Position numbers and translations under genes: made by a program. This document shows positions 47,373-57,423 of a DNA stretch of 64,000 nt, in pieces (position 1 is the stretch's first letter; the number at the start of each line of letters is the position of its first letter). Source of the DNA: Lysinibacillus parviboronicapiens (GTDB lineage Bacteria; Bacillota; Bacilli; Bacillales_A; Planococcaceae); assembly GCF_003049575.1 (NCBI RefSeq), contig NZ_PYWI01000019.1, forward strand, positions 1 to 64,000. Reading direction: 5' to 3'. Under the pieces are notes generated by a model, which worked only from the letters and a program-made list of their open reading frames with translations, was not told where the DNA came from and made no database searches.

Positions 47373-47495
47373 TTAATTTGTAAAAGATAATACAGCGTTT
47401 TTCTTGAAACTTGCTAAAGCTTTTGTAGCCTCATTTTTGTTTGTGTATTCAAAAATACGAATATCCTTTTTCTCAAATACTGTAATAACCCACAT
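47373..47495 (-). CDS. Small hypothetical protein, 40 aa
   Basis: MWVITVFEKKDIRIFEYTNK, ending AVLSFTN. GGGAGATTTTACA precedes the ATG and a strong terminator follows, so it looks like a real single-gene transcript. One beta-beta-alpha fold is plausible. Not recognised. Confidence 0.6.
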   Translation of the reverse strand: MWVITVFEKKDIRIFEYTNKNEATKALASFKKNAVLSFTN

Positions 47496-47712
47496 TGTAA
47501 AATCTCCCTTCAAATTGTTTTTGTAATATAACAAACACTAAAATGTGATAATTTCATTCGAACTGTCTTATAACAACTTCTTACTGCTTCCTATTGTACT
47601 CCGATTCTCTTTAAAAGAAAGCATTACGTGAAGCTCTTCACAAACTGTTCATATTCAAAACGCTTTCATTGAACAAATTGTGAAAACTAATATTTTATAG
47701 GCATAAACAATA

Positions 47713-47755
47713 AAACACTCGGTTTAAAAGAGCGCTCCTTTTAAACTGAGTGTTT
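47713..47755 (-). terminator. Terminator of the PaiB-like gene
   Basis: AAACACTCGGTTTAAAAG pairs with CTTTTAAACTGAGTGTTT, five bases behind the stop. Bases 47,496-47,712 hold no gene. Confidence 0.8.
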
Positions 47756-47759
47756 ATAA

Positions 47760-48368
47760 TTATTTCATATTTTGCTTCATTAAATGGGCAATTTGCTGTT
47801 CGTTTGATTGCTCTACTTCTTCTAAATGCTTAATGACTAAATTTTGTCGGTCTATTGAATGGTTTTGACTCAATTTCTTTTTACCTTCCATGCGTGAGAT
47901 GTTTATTTTAAAGCCCTGAACGCCTTTATTTAAATTCGCTATTAACTGTGCATCCACTCCAGATAAGCTATAGGGACTACCCTTGCCTTCATATTTTGCA
48001 ATCATATTGTTAAAAGAATTGACTAATTCCTCTTCCTTCTTAATAAGCTCTATTTCTCCGTAAACATGCACCGCTACATAATTCCATGTGGGGACAGCTT
48101 GATTTGTTTCATACCATGATGGAGATATGTAGCAATGAGGACCTTGGAAGACCGCTAAAACATGTTGGTGCTCGATGTTCTTCCATTGCGGATTGCCTTT
48201 TGCAAAATGGCCAATCAAACAATTTTGCGTTTCATCGAACAATAAAGGAAGATGTGTGGCGTAAGGCATCCCTTCATAAGTTGAAAACAAAGTTGCAAAA
48301 CTGTTCACTTGTATTATTTCTATCATTTCCGAGTCATCTTTGATTTTAAATGCTGCTGGTATATACAT
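47760..48368 (-). CDS. FMN-binding PaiB-like protein
   Basis: 202 residues from the ATG at 48,368 (AAAGGGG eight bases before). Split-barrel FMN-binding motifs: [48 protein letters not shown] and [12 protein letters not shown]. The C-terminal helix ([20 protein letters not shown]) is also as in the PaiB family, named after a Bacillus regulator of protease and sporulation genes. A direct DNA-binding role is not evident from the sequence. Confidence 0.85.
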   Translation of the reverse strand: MYIPAAFKIKDDSEMIEIIQVNSFATLFSTYEGMPYATHLPLLFDETQNCLIGHFAKGNPQWKNIEHQHVLAVFQGPHCYISPSWYETNQAVPTWNYVAVHVYGEIELIKKEEELVNSFNNMIAKYEGKGSPYSLSGVDAQLIANLNKGVQGFKINISRMEGKKKLSQNHSIDRQNLVIKHLEEVEQSNEQQIAHLMKQNMK

Positions 48369-48403
48369 GAGCAAAACCCCTTTCTTCTATTTATTCAATA
48401 CAG

Positions 48404-48634
48404 CTATAAAAGCGCTTGTGCGAGGGTTGCGTAATCTAAATTGCCGTATTGTAGAATATGACCATCCTTTTCCACTACAGGAATCATGAGCATATATTTT
48501 TCATGTAGGACTTCGTCTGCTTCGATGTCGATAATTTCAATATCAAATATTATATCTTCTTGTACAAGCTTTAAAGTACGTAAGCCTTCTACACATAATT
48601 CACAGTTAGATCGACTAAAAAATTTTACGTTCAT
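48404..48634 (-). CDS. Glutaredoxin-like (DUF836) protein
   Basis: 76 residues. A thioredoxin fold with CELC (about residues 11-14) in FFSRSNCELCVEG, the cis-Pro segment MLMIPVVEKDG, and a final helix. Likely a small thiol-disulfide exchange protein. Thirty bases upstream of the PaiB-like gene on the same strand. Confidence 0.8.
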   Translation of the reverse strand: MNVKFFSRSNCELCVEGLRTLKLVQEDIIFDIEIIDIEADEVLHEKYMLMIPVVEKDGHILQYGNLDYATLAQALL

Positions 48635-48701
48635 TCACTCCCCACCTCCTAACGCTATTATAAAACGAAATCATCTGTTCTGTGTGAGCCTGTTACTAGA
48701 A

Positions 48702-48736
48702 AAAAACTGTGCAAGAAGATTACTTCCTACACAGTC
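48702..48736 (-). terminator. Terminator of the S9 peptidase gene
   Basis: GACTGTG/CACAGTT stem with seven T on the minus strand. Confidence 0.7.
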
Positions 48737-48742
48737 TAGTTA

Positions 48743-51016
48743 TTATTTTTTTAAATGGCTATCTAAGAATTTAAGCATAGCATTATAGAACTCAATGCGA
48801 TTTTCTTCATTTTGGAAGCCATGCCCTTCATTTTCCTTCAACATGTACTCTACATCGACGCCTCTATCACGTAACGCTTTAACGATTTGATCAGACTCTG
48901 CCTGATTTACACGTGGGTCATTAGCCCCTTGAGCTACAAATAAAGGTGTTTTAATTTTATCAACGTGGAACACTGGTGAAGCTTCTGTTAATAACTCTTT
49001 ATCTTTTTCAGGGTGCCCAACTCGCTCATAGAACATGTTACGCATTGTTTCCCAATATGGTGGAATTGTATCTAACAATGTGAAGATATTTGATACACCT
49101 ACATAATCAACTGCTGCTGCATATAAATCAGGTGTCTTCGTAATACCTGCTAATGTTGCATAACCACCGAATGATGCACCGTAAATACCGATACGCTCAG
49201 GATCTGCTATTCCTTGATCAATTGCCCATTGTACGCCATCTGTAATATCGTCTTGAATTTTCAGACCCCACTGCTTATTACCAGCTTCCAGGAATTCTTT
49301 ACCATAGCCTGTAGAAGAGCGGAAATTCACTTGTAGTACAGCATAGCCACGGTTCGCAAGTAATTGCACTTCTGGGTTAAAGCCCCACATATCACGTGCC
49401 CATGGACCGCCGTGTGGATTGACGATAAGTGGTAGGTTTTTAGCATCTTTGTTTTTTGGTAGTGTTAAATAACCGTTAATAGTTAGTCCATCTCGGCTCT
49501 TATATGAAATAGGGTGCATTTGTGCTAACTCTTCTGGGTTTAACCATGGGCTTAAAGTTGTCAGCTCTGTTAATTCATCTGTTGTTGAATCATAGTAATA
49601 ATATTTGCCATATACAGTGTCACTTGACACGCTGACAATAAATTTCGTCATTTCTTTATTGTAATCGTTAATGCCTAATTCGCTTTCTTCAACGCCTAAT
49701 TTAGTTTGTAACTTGCGGAATAGTTCCTCAAAGTCTTTATCGAAAAATTGATAATGCGTTTTATCTGTTAAATAAGCTCCGTAAAGTAACTTATCTTGCT
49801 CTGCACTATATAATACGCCCGCTACATCTACCTCTGCGTTAGACATAATGACTTCTTCTTTGCCTTCTAAATCATATTTTACGAATTCTACTTTGTCTCT
49901 TCCTTTATTAGTAGTTGCGTAAATATGTTTATTATCTTTAGAGAAAGCAAGTGGTGTAACTTCATCTCCTGCTGCCATTTCAATAAATGGTTTGAATTCA
50001 TCTTTTTCTGTCTCACGATATAAAACAGTACCTTCTACACCATCTGAAGCAACGGCAATTCGAATATTTCCATCGCGATCAGCTAGCCAGCTCGCAATAT
50101 TACCTGGGTTTTTAGCAACATGTTTTGTCTCGCCAGTTTTAACATTTAGCTTGTACACATCAAAGACAGTTGCATCTTCTTTATTCATCATAATTAGAAT
50201 TTCATCTTTAACGCCTTGTAAACCACTTAATAACCCAACTGTTACATTTGGATATGGTGTTAAATCCTTTTCCTCATTGCCATTAAATGATGTTGAATAA
50301 ATGTGGAAGTTTTCATCTCCACCTTTATCCTTTAAGTATAGTAAATTATCATCTTTCCAGAAGGATCCAGAGATATCACGATCCGTTGAGCTCGATACAC
50401 GTACTGGCTCGCTATCATCATTCATTTTTTTCACAAAAACATTTGAACGATTTTCCCATGCAGCGGAATAAGTAAGATAATTACCATCTGGTGAAAGTGA
50501 ATAGCCAAAGCTACCAGGATTTTTCATGAAATCTTCAACGGAAATTTCTTTCACGCCTTCATTACTAACTCCGTTTTTCACATTTTTAGCATTGTTTAAA
50601 ATTTTGACTGCATCTTGTTTTGAAATCGTTTCACTATTTGACAGACCGTTAAATAAACCAAGCTTATTAGCTTTTTCTTGATACTCAGCAAGTGTAGTTT
50701 CTTTGTCCTCTTTATTTAAAGCTCTGACTAAAATACGTGCTGCTTCATCACGTTTAATATGAACACTTAAATCTTTTAATTCTTCACCTTTTACCCACTT
50801 ATCAATGATTTGTTGACGCATTGTCTCTGAACCATGTTGGAATGTTAGAGCTGTTACAGTTAAACCTAGAAAATCTTTAGCAGATAGACTTTCCTCTTTT
50901 ACTTCTACTTGACTACTAGTTTCATTGGCAGCGCGTACTTCCTGCATCGAAACAGGATAGACAGCAGAAGCTGTTAAAATGACTGCTAATGATGCTGTTA
51001 AAAATCTTTTCTTCAA
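48743..51016 (-). CDS. Secreted S9-family peptidase with an N-terminal SLH-like region
   Basis: 757 residues with a Sec signal peptide ending VRAANE. Residues about 45-150 look like degenerate S-layer-homology repeats (IKRDEAARILVRALNKED; ISKQDAVKILNNAKN). A beta-propeller region (about 155-480) and an alpha/beta hydrolase domain follow, with the nucleophile in GIYGASFGGYATLAG, Asp in VAQGANDPRVNQAES and His in LKENEGHGFQNEEN. It is a prolyl oligopeptidase/acylaminoacyl-peptidase type enzyme, probably held at the cell surface. Single gene. Confidence 0.88.
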   Translation of the reverse strand: MKKRFLTASLAVILTASAVYPVSMQEVRAANETSSQVEVKEESLSAKDFLGLTVTALTFQHGSETMRQQIIDKWVKGEELKDLSVHIKRDEAARILVRALNKEDKETTLAEYQEKANKLGLFNGLSNSETISKQDAVKILNNAKNVKNGVSNEGVKEISVEDFMKNPGSFGYSLSPDGNYLTYSAAWENRSNVFVKKMNDDSEPVRVSSSTDRDISGSFWKDDNLLYLKDKGGDENFHIYSTSFNGNEEKDLTPYPNVTVGLLSGLQGVKDEILIMMNKEDATVFDVYKLNVKTGETKHVAKNPGNIASWLADRDGNIRIAVASDGVEGTVLYRETEKDEFKPFIEMAAGDEVTPLAFSKDNKHIYATTNKGRDKVEFVKYDLEGKEEVIMSNAEVDVAGVLYSAEQDKLLYGAYLTDKTHYQFFDKDFEELFRKLQTKLGVEESELGINDYNKEMTKFIVSVSSDTVYGKYYYYDSTTDELTELTTLSPWLNPEELAQMHPISYKSRDGLTINGYLTLPKNKDAKNLPLIVNPHGGPWARDMWGFNPEVQLLANRGYAVLQVNFRSSTGYGKEFLEAGNKQWGLKIQDDITDGVQWAIDQGIADPERIGIYGASFGGYATLAGITKTPDLYAAAVDYVGVSNIFTLLDTIPPYWETMRNMFYERVGHPEKDKELLTEASPVFHVDKIKTPLFVAQGANDPRVNQAESDQIVKALRDRGVDVEYMLKENEGHGFQNEENRIEFYNAMLKFLDSHLKK

Positions 51017-51137
51017 AATGACTCCTCCTTATATCAGTTCGCGTTATATCGTTTGTCGATATAATAAAATTATAACAATTTCAGCATTTTTGTCAATAAA
51101 TGATAATAATAAAAGAAAATTTCCTTTTTAACCAATT

Positions 51138-51171
51138 AAAAAGCGACTTACCTTTTGGCAAGCCACTTGAA
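51138..51171 (-). terminator. Terminator of the lemA-TPM pair
   Basis: On the minus strand AAGTGGCTTGCC pairs with GGTAAGTCGCTT (including G-T pairs) and is followed by a T-run. Confidence 0.65.
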
Positions 51172-51227
51172 GTGTCTACTGTTAGAATTAAATTTATTGC
51201 ATCTCTGCGGAAATGATGCTGACTTTT

Positions 51228-51992
51228 TTAAAATTTTCTACTTGCACCTCCACCTGCCGATGAGCCACCTCCAAAACCACCAAAGCCCCCACCGCGTGAA
51301 CCACCACTACCAAAACCTCCACCGAAACTACCTGGATAGCCTCGACGTCCTCTTGAGCGCGGTCCGCCACCGCCACCATTGGATGAAAACGTAATGACAA
51401 TGAGCACTATAATGATAAGTAAGATAAAGACCCATGTGGGCATCGATTCATCCGCTTCTTGTTGCTCAGGCTTATCGCCATCCCAATTATATTCTTGTGC
51501 GACGGTTTGAAATACTTCGGCATAGGTTGTTTGAAAGGCTTTACCGATTTCTCCAGTACTTGCATATGGATAAAAAGCCGAATCCAAGATTCGTCCTAAT
51601 TTACCGTCTGGTAAAGCACCTTCTAGGCCTTGCCCAACACTAATAACGACATCATTATTTCCTTCTCCTTGTCCAAATGTGGCTAAAATAAGGACACCGT
51701 TATTTTTTTCTTTATCACCAATACCCCATTCTCTAATTATCTTTGTTGCAAACATTTTGGCATCTTGCCCATTTAGGCTATCCAATGTCACGACCATTAT
51801 TTCAGCCCCTGTACCATTGTCTAACTGCTCAGAATAATGGTTCAACTCATCTTTTACAGGAGTCGACAGCACATTCGCAAAATCATGGATATACGTATTT
51901 TCCATTGGTTTTGGCATCGCTGCTTGTGTGACGCCTATGTTCACCACAAAGGCAAAATAAACGATTGCGAATAGCCATGTAAAACGATTCAT
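51228..51992 (-). CDS. TPM-domain membrane protein (YgcG type)
   Basis: 254 residues. After a signal peptide (about 1-25) comes a TPM domain (YIHDFANVLSTPVKDELNHY; EIMVVTLDSLNGQDAKMFA; NGVLILATFGQG). A membrane helix (about 178-196) leads to a C-terminal tail made almost entirely of Gly, Ser, Arg and Phe. The low-complexity tail explains the spurious frames in this interval. It shares one base with the lemA stop and is co-transcribed with it, a standard pair of unknown exact role at the membrane. Confidence 0.85.
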   Translation of the reverse strand: MNRFTWLFAIVYFAFVVNIGVTQAAMPKPMENTYIHDFANVLSTPVKDELNHYSEQLDNGTGAEIMVVTLDSLNGQDAKMFATKIIREWGIGDKEKNNGVLILATFGQGEGNNDVVISVGQGLEGALPDGKLGRILDSAFYPYASTGEIGKAFQTTYAEVFQTVAQEYNWDGDKPEQQEADESMPTWVFILLIIIVLIVITFSSNGGGGGPRSRGRRGYPGSFGGGFGSGGSRGGGFGGFGGGSSAGGGASRKF

Positions 51993-52573
51993 TATTGTTT
52001 ACCCGATTCACTAAAATCTACTGACGGTGCCTGTTCAGCTCCTGCAGCTGCCTTAAAATATTCTTTTTGTTCAAAGCCAAACATACCCGCAATTAAATTG
52101 CCTGGGAAACGCTTAACAATTTTATTAAATCCTTGTACCTCATTATTGTAATCTTCACGTGCTACTGCCAAACGATTTTCCGTTCCTGCTAATTCATCCA
52201 TTAGTTGACGGAAATTTGCATCCGCTTTTAAATTCGGATAATTTTCCACAACTACTAACAATCGGCTCAGTGCACCATTCAACGCATCATTTGCTAATGC
52301 TTGCTCTTCAGGCGTGTTTGCACTGCCCATCTGTGCACGTGCCTGGGTAATACTAGCAATGACTTCTTGTTCATGATTGGCATAACCTTTTACGGATTCC
52401 ACTAAATTCGGGATTAAATCATAGCGACGCTGCAATTGATTTTCGACCTGCGCCCATTTGGAATCAACATTTTCTTCTGCTGTCACGAGGCTATTGTATT
52501 TTGGTATAAAGAGCAATGCTAATCCAACAAGTATAATAATAATTATTCCCACTGGTCCAAGTAATTTTTTCAT
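51992..52573 (-). CDS. lemA: LemA family protein
   Basis: 193 residues. A single N-terminal membrane helix (about 4-24) is followed by the four-helix LemA domain: NSLVTAEENVDSKWAQVENQ, QRRYDLIPNLVESVKGY, and PEEQALANDALNGALSRLL, with EDYNNEVQGFNKIVKRFP near the end. LemA proteins are membrane-anchored with the domain outside. The molecular role is still unclear. First gene of the pair. Confidence 0.92.
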   Translation of the reverse strand: MKKLLGPVGIIIIILVGLALLFIPKYNSLVTAEENVDSKWAQVENQLQRRYDLIPNLVESVKGYANHEQEVIASITQARAQMGSANTPEEQALANDALNGALSRLLVVVENYPNLKADANFRQLMDELAGTENRLAVAREDYNNEVQGFNKIVKRFPGNLIAGMFGFEQKEYFKAAAGAEQAPSVDFSESGKQ

Positions 52574-52733
52574 TCAATATGCCCTCCTCTACTTTCTTTT
52601 CTTTACCACTAATGTGTTGTTAAAAAAACAACACTATTCTCTATATATGCAAAAGTATTTCCCCCGTATGAAATATGTCTTAATAGACATACTAAATACT
52701 GCAACAAAATATGACATAGAGGAGGAATTATTT

Positions 52734-53348
52734 TTGTCACAATCATTTTATAATGAGTCATCTGACGCGACATCATTCAACCAACAACAAAGCCTAAATC
52801 ATGGTGGCCATGAAGTAATGGACATGCATGAAACAATTGGCGAAATCATTGCCGGACTAAACCAGTGCATAATTTTACGTCCACATGTTAAAGATCCTGA
52901 GCTATTAAGCATTTTGGATCGCCAATATAATTTCACCCTAGGAATGTACAACACGATTGTTGAATCCTTTAAAACAGGACATGATCCATCTGTTCCTACT
53001 GGGCGCTATCAAATGGAAACGGGCAATGATTTTAAATATGGCCTAACACCCTCACAACCGAAAAAGCCAATGCAAAATGCAAATGAAATTAATGATGAAA
53101 CCATTTCTGGCTTCTTACTTGGTGCACAAAAGGGTGCAGCAAAATGTATGACTGCTGCAGCAACAGAAACAACAAACCCTGTTGTTCGACGTGTTGTTGC
53201 TGATAGTATTCCCAACTGCATTGAGATGGCATACGAATTATCTATTTACCAAAATAAACATGGCTACTACCAAGTGCCTCAATACTCACAACAAGATATG
53301 CGTACTATGCTTGATTCCTTTGCAACTACGACAAATCCCCTTCATTAA
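52734..53348 (+). CDS. CotF-like spore coat protein
   Basis: 204 residues from the TTG at 52,734 preceded by GAGGAGGAATTATTT; the longer frame upstream runs through the divergent lemA promoter region and is not coding. MHETIGEIIAGLNQCIILRP and LGAQKGAAKCMTAAATETTN match the helical CotF/ferritin-like repeat. Tail segment YQNKHGYYQVPQY is typical of coat proteins. Expected to be made in the mother cell and laid in the spore coat. Confidence 0.8.
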   Translation: MSQSFYNESSDATSFNQQQSLNHGGHEVMDMHETIGEIIAGLNQCIILRPHVKDPELLSILDRQYNFTLGMYNTIVESFKTGHDPSVPTGRYQMETGNDFKYGLTPSQPKKPMQNANEINDETISGFLLGAQKGAAKCMTAAATETTNPVVRRVVADSIPNCIEMAYELSIYQNKHGYYQVPQYSQQDMRTMLDSFATTTNPLH

Positions 53349-53355
53349 ATACAAA

Positions 53356-53405
53356 AAATGCAGTCCCAAAGGTGATGTAAAATCACTAGGGGACTGCATC
53401 TTTTT
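53356..53405 (+). terminator. Terminator of the coat protein gene
   Basis: ATGCAGTCCC pairs with GGGGACTGCAT around an inner GTGAT/ATCAC stem, followed by TTTTT. Confidence 0.85.
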
Positions 53406-53527
53406 GAATGGCACTACATAACGTGTAAATTTATCGAAACACTTTGCTATTTTATCGCTCTATTTTTTATCGCTCAACTTTCATCAGAGCAAAAAAAACG
53501 AACGAGCACCGTTCGTTTCACTAATTA

Positions 53528-54250
53528 TTAAAGGACTTTTCCTAAAAAGGCTTTTGTTCGTTCATTTTGTGGATTACCGAAAAGCTCTTGGGGAGTCCCT
53601 TCTTCTACGATATAACCGCCGTCCATGAACACCACTCGATCACCTACTTCACGAGCAAAGCCCATTTCATGTGTCACAACAATCATTGTCATCCCTTCAA
53701 CTGCTAGATTTTTCATAACATCTAATACTTCTTTTACCATCTCTGGGTCAAGAGCTGAAGTTGGTTCATCAAATAGAATTGCTTTAGGCTTCATTGCTAA
53801 AGCACGGGCAATTGCAACTCGTTGCTGTTGGCCACCTGAAAGCTGCTCAGGATAGTTGTAAGCTTTGCTATCGAGACCCACTTTTTTCAAGAGCTCATGT
53901 CCCAGCTCTTCAGCTTCAGGACGCTTCAAATTGCGGATTTGCATCGGAGCCATTGTTACATTATCCAACACTGTCATATGAGGAAACAGGTTAAATTGTT
54001 GGAACACCATGCCAACCTCCGCTCGAATTGCATTAATATTTGTTTTCGGATCATTTATTTTTACATTTTCCACATATATTGCACCATCTGTCACTTGCTC
54101 TAGCATATTAATGCAACGTAAAAAAGTACTTTTTCCAGAACCCGATGGCCCAATTACACATACAACCTGCTTTTCTTGTATTTCATAATCAATGCCTTTT
54201 AGTACCTCTAGCTTACCAAAATATTTGTGTAAGTTTTCAATTTTAATCAT
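53528..54250 (-). CDS. Polar amino-acid ABC transporter ATPase
   Basis: 240 residues. Walker [11 protein letters not shown]-loop [16 protein letters not shown], signature [16 protein letters not shown], Walker [15 protein letters not shown] and the switch His in VVTHEMGFA. It belongs to the GlnQ/ArtR/HisP group and powers uptake through the permease next to it. The substrate is not fixed by sequence. The start overlaps the permease stop by 4 bp. Confidence 0.93.
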   Translation of the reverse strand: MIKIENLHKYFGKLEVLKGIDYEIQEKQVVCVIGPSGSGKSTFLRCINMLEQVTDGAIYVENVKINDPKTNINAIRAEVGMVFQQFNLFPHMTVLDNVTMAPMQIRNLKRPEAEELGHELLKKVGLDSKAYNYPEQLSGGQQQRVAIARALAMKPKAILFDEPTSALDPEMVKEVLDVMKNLAVEGMTMIVVTHEMGFAREVGDRVVFMDGGYIVEEGTPQELFGNPQNERTKAFLGKVL

Positions 54251-54951
54251 CGCGCTTCCCGCCCTTCTACTTTACGAGGGACATAGCTGTTGCTAAAACG
54301 TTTCTCTATATAGGCAACAACTTTTGTTACACCATACGTTAAGATTAAATATAACAATGCGGCTACAATATAAGGCTCCCAGAAACGGAAGCTTGCACCT
54401 GCCACTACTTTACTTGCATATAATATATCTGGTGCCGCAATTACTGTAACTAAAGATGAGTCTTTTAATAAGGCAATAAATTCATTGCCTAATGGCGGAA
54501 TCATACGTCTAAAAGCTTGTGGCAAAATCACTTTACGCATGGCTTGATTATGAGTTAAGCCGAGTGAACGTGCCGCCTCCATTTGCCCCTTATCAATACT
54601 TTGAATACCAGCACGGAATATTTCTGCATTATAAGCTGCACAATTTAAAACCAGTGCGGTAATACCTGACACCATATATCCTAATGAATGCCCAAAAATT
54701 GTCGGAATAACGGCTAAGTGAATTAATAAGATTTGCACCAGCATTGGTGTCCCACGGAATAAATCTACATAAAGTTTACATGGCCAGTAAATCCATTTTT
54801 TCTTTGATAATTTCCCCAATCCTAGCAGTAAACCTAATATAATACCACCAAAATAACCACTGAGCGTTAAAATGATTGTCACACCAATACCACGTACAAA
54901 CATATCACGGTAGTTCCAGACTATGTCCCAGCGTAAGTCAAAGATGTCCAT
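54247..54951 (-). CDS. Polar amino-acid ABC transporter permease
   Basis: 234 residues with about five membrane helices. The EAA loop [20 protein letters not shown] and the upstream [13 protein letters not shown] are standard for GlnP/HisMQ-type permeases. A homodimer is likely, since only one permease gene is present. Confidence 0.92.
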   Translation of the reverse strand: MDIFDLRWDIVWNYRDMFVRGIGVTIILTLSGYFGGIILGLLLGLGKLSKKKWIYWPCKLYVDLFRGTPMLVQILLIHLAVIPTIFGHSLGYMVSGITALVLNCAAYNAEIFRAGIQSIDKGQMEAARSLGLTHNQAMRKVILPQAFRRMIPPLGNEFIALLKDSSLVTVIAAPDILYASKVVAGASFRFWEPYIVAALLYLILTYGVTKVVAYIEKRFSNSYVPRKVEGREAR

Positions 54952-55011
54952 CCGAACCCCTACTTTCCCTTTCAGATTCTTGCTATTGAATTACCCTAAA
55001 AAATCAAATGA

Positions 55012-55037
55012 GCCGCTAGCATATTTAGGCTAGCGGC
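55012..55037 (-). terminator. Intercistronic hairpin between binding protein and permease genes
   Basis: GCCGCTAGC pairs perfectly with GCTAGCGGC, with a modest T-rich tail on the minus strand. Such a hairpin often gives extra message for the binding protein over the permease and ATPase. Confidence 0.65.
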
Positions 55038-55045
55038 ATCCTCTA

Positions 55046-55846
55046 CTACTTAAAGTCCGTACCTGTAATTTCTTTTAACTTACCGTTGTCTTTAATTTTT
55101 TGTAAACCTTCATTTAATATTTTTAATAATTCTTCATTGCCTTTTCTCACCATGAAGCCGTAGTATTCTTTTTCAAATGCATCATCTTTAATAACTTTTA
55201 ATTTCGCTTTTGGATTTGCCTCCATGTATTCGTATATAACCGCATTATCACCAATAGTTGCATCTACGTTGCCGTTTAACATCTCTTGAATGGCAACTGG
55301 TTGATTTTCAAATGCCATGATGTTTGTACTTGCTTCACCTTGCAATTTTTTCGCAGCCATATGACCTGTTGCATTAATTTGTACGGAAATCTTTTTATCT
55401 TTTAAATCTGCTAATGATTTAATTTTTGAATCTTCTTTTACTACGATTAATAATTGAGATTCATAATAAGGTTCTGTAAAATCAAATGATTCTTTACGCT
55501 CTTCATTAATCGTAATACCTGATGCACCGATATCTGTCTCACTATTTTTTATTGTTTGGAATACTGGTTCCCAACCGATGTTGTTCCATTCCACTTCAAA
55601 GTCCATTTCATCGGCGATTGCTTGCAGTACATCTACATCAATCCCAACAATGTTTCCTTTATCGTCTACTGATTCAAATGGTGCAAAGGTAGCTTCTGTA
55701 CCTACTTTATATACCTGTTTCTTGGCTCCATTATCTTCCGAAGTGCCACCGTCACTTGAAGATGTGTTTTCTTTTGTACCGCAGCCTGCTAGGACTAGTG
55801 AAAACGCTGCAACAATCATTAATAACGTCCATATACGTTTTTTCAT
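55046..55846 (-). CDS. Polar amino-acid ABC transporter binding lipoprotein
   Basis: 266 residues with a lipobox LVLAGC (Cys about 22) and a Ser/Gly linker. SBP_bac_3 signatures follow: YKVGTEATFAPFESVDDKGN, GIDVDVLQAIADEM, GITINEERKESFDFTEPYYE. It captures the amino acid outside the membrane for the transporter. First gene of the three. Ligand unknown (glutamine, arginine or cystine types are all possible). Confidence 0.92.
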   Translation of the reverse strand: MKKRIWTLLMIVAAFSLVLAGCGTKENTSSSDGGTSEDNGAKKQVYKVGTEATFAPFESVDDKGNIVGIDVDVLQAIADEMDFEVEWNNIGWEPVFQTIKNSETDIGASGITINEERKESFDFTEPYYESQLLIVVKEDSKIKSLADLKDKKISVQINATGHMAAKKLQGEASTNIMAFENQPVAIQEMLNGNVDATIGDNAVIYEYMEANPKAKLKVIKDDAFEKEYYGFMVRKGNEELLKILNEGLQKIKDNGKLKEITGTDFK

Positions 55847-56111
55847 AGTTGTCTCCCCCTAATAGTTTAAATAATATTCCGCACACTTCAATTCTCTTAA
55901 TTCAGAAATGTTAGACTATTAGGTCAATTATAGTGATAATAGAGTCTAGATACAATACTATATTGCATAAAAGTAAGAGTATTTTTATAATAATAAATTC
56001 AACATCCATTATTTAGAAAAACAATGTTTAACTTAGCGATTTAATAACATTAAATGTATACTAATACATTTTTGATATAATTTTTTAGCAAAAATAACAT
56101 AATTTTAGACA

Positions 56112-56143
56112 CAAAAAAAGAATCCCCCTCAGAAAAGGATTCT
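56112..56143 (-). terminator. Terminator of the tRNA-Arg transcript
   Basis: AGAATCC pairs with GGATTCT and is followed by a run of T on the minus strand. The remaining bases 55,847-56,354 hold no gene. Confidence 0.7.
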
Positions 56144-56354
56144 TCTTTTGGACTAGCGAGCTAGCCTCACGTTCAGTTATGTTCACTAAAATAATTTGGA
56201 GTTGTTGCTTTTTTGAAGGTTTGAAGGGAATTAATACGGGAATAATGCCATATAGGTTATCCTCACTATGTTCCCCTCGTTCTCTGCTAAGCAGGCTGCT
56301 AAGCTACTTATTAGAGAGTCGAGCTATAAAAATATATCAAATTTCACAGTAAAA

Positions 56355-56429
56355 TGGCGCCCTCGGAGGGAATCGAACCCCCAGTGCAAGAACCGGAATC
56401 TTACGTGTTATCCATTACACCACGAGGGC
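56355..56429 (-). tRNA. tRNA-Arg (CCG)
   Basis: 75 nt including an encoded CCA. Acceptor GCCCTCG/CGAGGGC, D-arm GTGT/ACAC, anticodon loop TTCCGGT with anticodon CCG closed by a five-pair stem, and T-arm GGGGGTTCGATTCCCTC. It reads CGG codons. Confidence 0.93.
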
Positions 56430-56644
56430 AATTGAACACAAAAAAAAAGTACTCACTCTAGGCTTTACGGTAAAGCATCATGTAGATAACCCTCATTTTT
56501 TGAAGCATACCTGCAAAATAGTGTACTGTACTTTAACTTGCGACCTTTCTATTATACAAACGTATTGCTCACAATTCAACTATAGAATGAAAAAGTTTTA
56601 AATTTTTTTGTTATAGATTAAATTTCTCAATATCAGTGTTAATA

Positions 56645-56675
56645 TTTGACCTTCCCTGACTATAATGTGTATGAT
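56645..56675 (+). promoter_or_regulatory. clpP promoter with a degenerate CtsR site
   Basis: TTTGACC-TTC-CCTGACT (56,645-56,661) fits the CtsR heptad direct repeat in reverse complement, with the second heptad imperfect. Both TATAAT (56,661) and TATGAT (56,670; 18 bases after TTGACC) could be the -10. Bases 56,430-56,644 hold nothing else. Confidence 0.5.
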
Positions 56676-56748
56676 AAGGTTACAGCTGAAATTCAATGAA
56701 TGATTTCAGTAAAAGTATTCGAATTTAGCTTTTTAAGGAGGATTTAAC

Positions 56749-57339
56749 ATGAATTTAATTCCTACAGTTATTGAACAAACAAGTCGTGGTGAGCGTGCAT
56801 ATGACATTTATTCACGACTACTAAAAGACCGTATCATCCTATTAGGAAGTGCAATTGATGACAACGTAGCGAACTCAATCGTTGCACAGCTGCTATTCTT
56901 AGAAGCAGAAGATCCAGATAAAGACATTTCTCTTTACATTAACTCTCCTGGCGGTTCTATCACAGCTGGTATGGCAATCTATGATACAATGCAATTCATC
57001 AAGCCAAAAGTACAAACAATTTGTATCGGTATGGCAGCATCAATGGGGGCATTCCTTCTTGCTGCTGGTGAACCTGGTAAGCGCTGTGCATTACCAAATG
57101 CAGAAGTTATGATTCACCAACCACTTGGCGGTGCACAAGGTCAAGCGACTGAAATTGAAATCGCTGCAAAACGCATTTTATTCCTACGTGAAAAATTAAA
57201 CGGTATTTTATCTGAGCGTACTGGCCAGCCTCTTGAGGTTATTTCAAGAGATACTGATCGCGACAACTTCATGACAGCAGAACGTGCCAAAGAATATGGC
57301 TTAATCGATCATATCTTTGAACGTAACGACCGTAAATAA
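56749..57339 (+). CDS. clpP: ATP-dependent Clp protease proteolytic subunit
   Basis: 196 residues, with TAAGGAGGATTTAAC before the ATG. The serine protease triad is Ser in [14 protein letters not shown] (about 98), His in [12 protein letters not shown] (about 123) and Asp in [10 protein letters not shown] (about 172). The oxyanion loop is SPGGSITAG. It forms a tetradecamer fed by ClpC, ClpX or ClpE, and also degrades tmRNA-tagged proteins. Single gene with its own terminator. Confidence 0.98.
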   Translation: MNLIPTVIEQTSRGERAYDIYSRLLKDRIILLGSAIDDNVANSIVAQLLFLEAEDPDKDISLYINSPGGSITAGMAIYDTMQFIKPKVQTICIGMAASMGAFLLAAGEPGKRCALPNAEVMIHQPLGGAQGQATEIEIAAKRILFLREKLNGILSERTGQPLEVISRDTDRDNFMTAERAKEYGLIDHIFERNDRK

Positions 57340-57340
57340 T

Positions 57341-57377
57341 AAAAAACCTCTGAGTCCCATTGGCTCAGAGGTTTTTT
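57341..57377. terminator. clpP terminator
   Basis: AACCTCTGAG pairs with CTCAGAGGTT, with A6 before and T7 after. Works in both directions. Confidence 0.9.
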
Positions 57378-57423
57378 TGACTGGGTGCTTCCTAGCTAAG
57401 CAATTATTAGCTCCCGTTTTATG

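Noticed and set aside
51155-51400. Small genes opposite the Gly-rich tail of the TPM protein
   Set aside because: They arise from the low-complexity Gly/Ser codons read in other frames.
52458-52733. N-terminal extension of the CotF-like protein
   Set aside because: It is antisense to lemA and the intergenic region; a strong ribosome site supports the TTG at 52,734.
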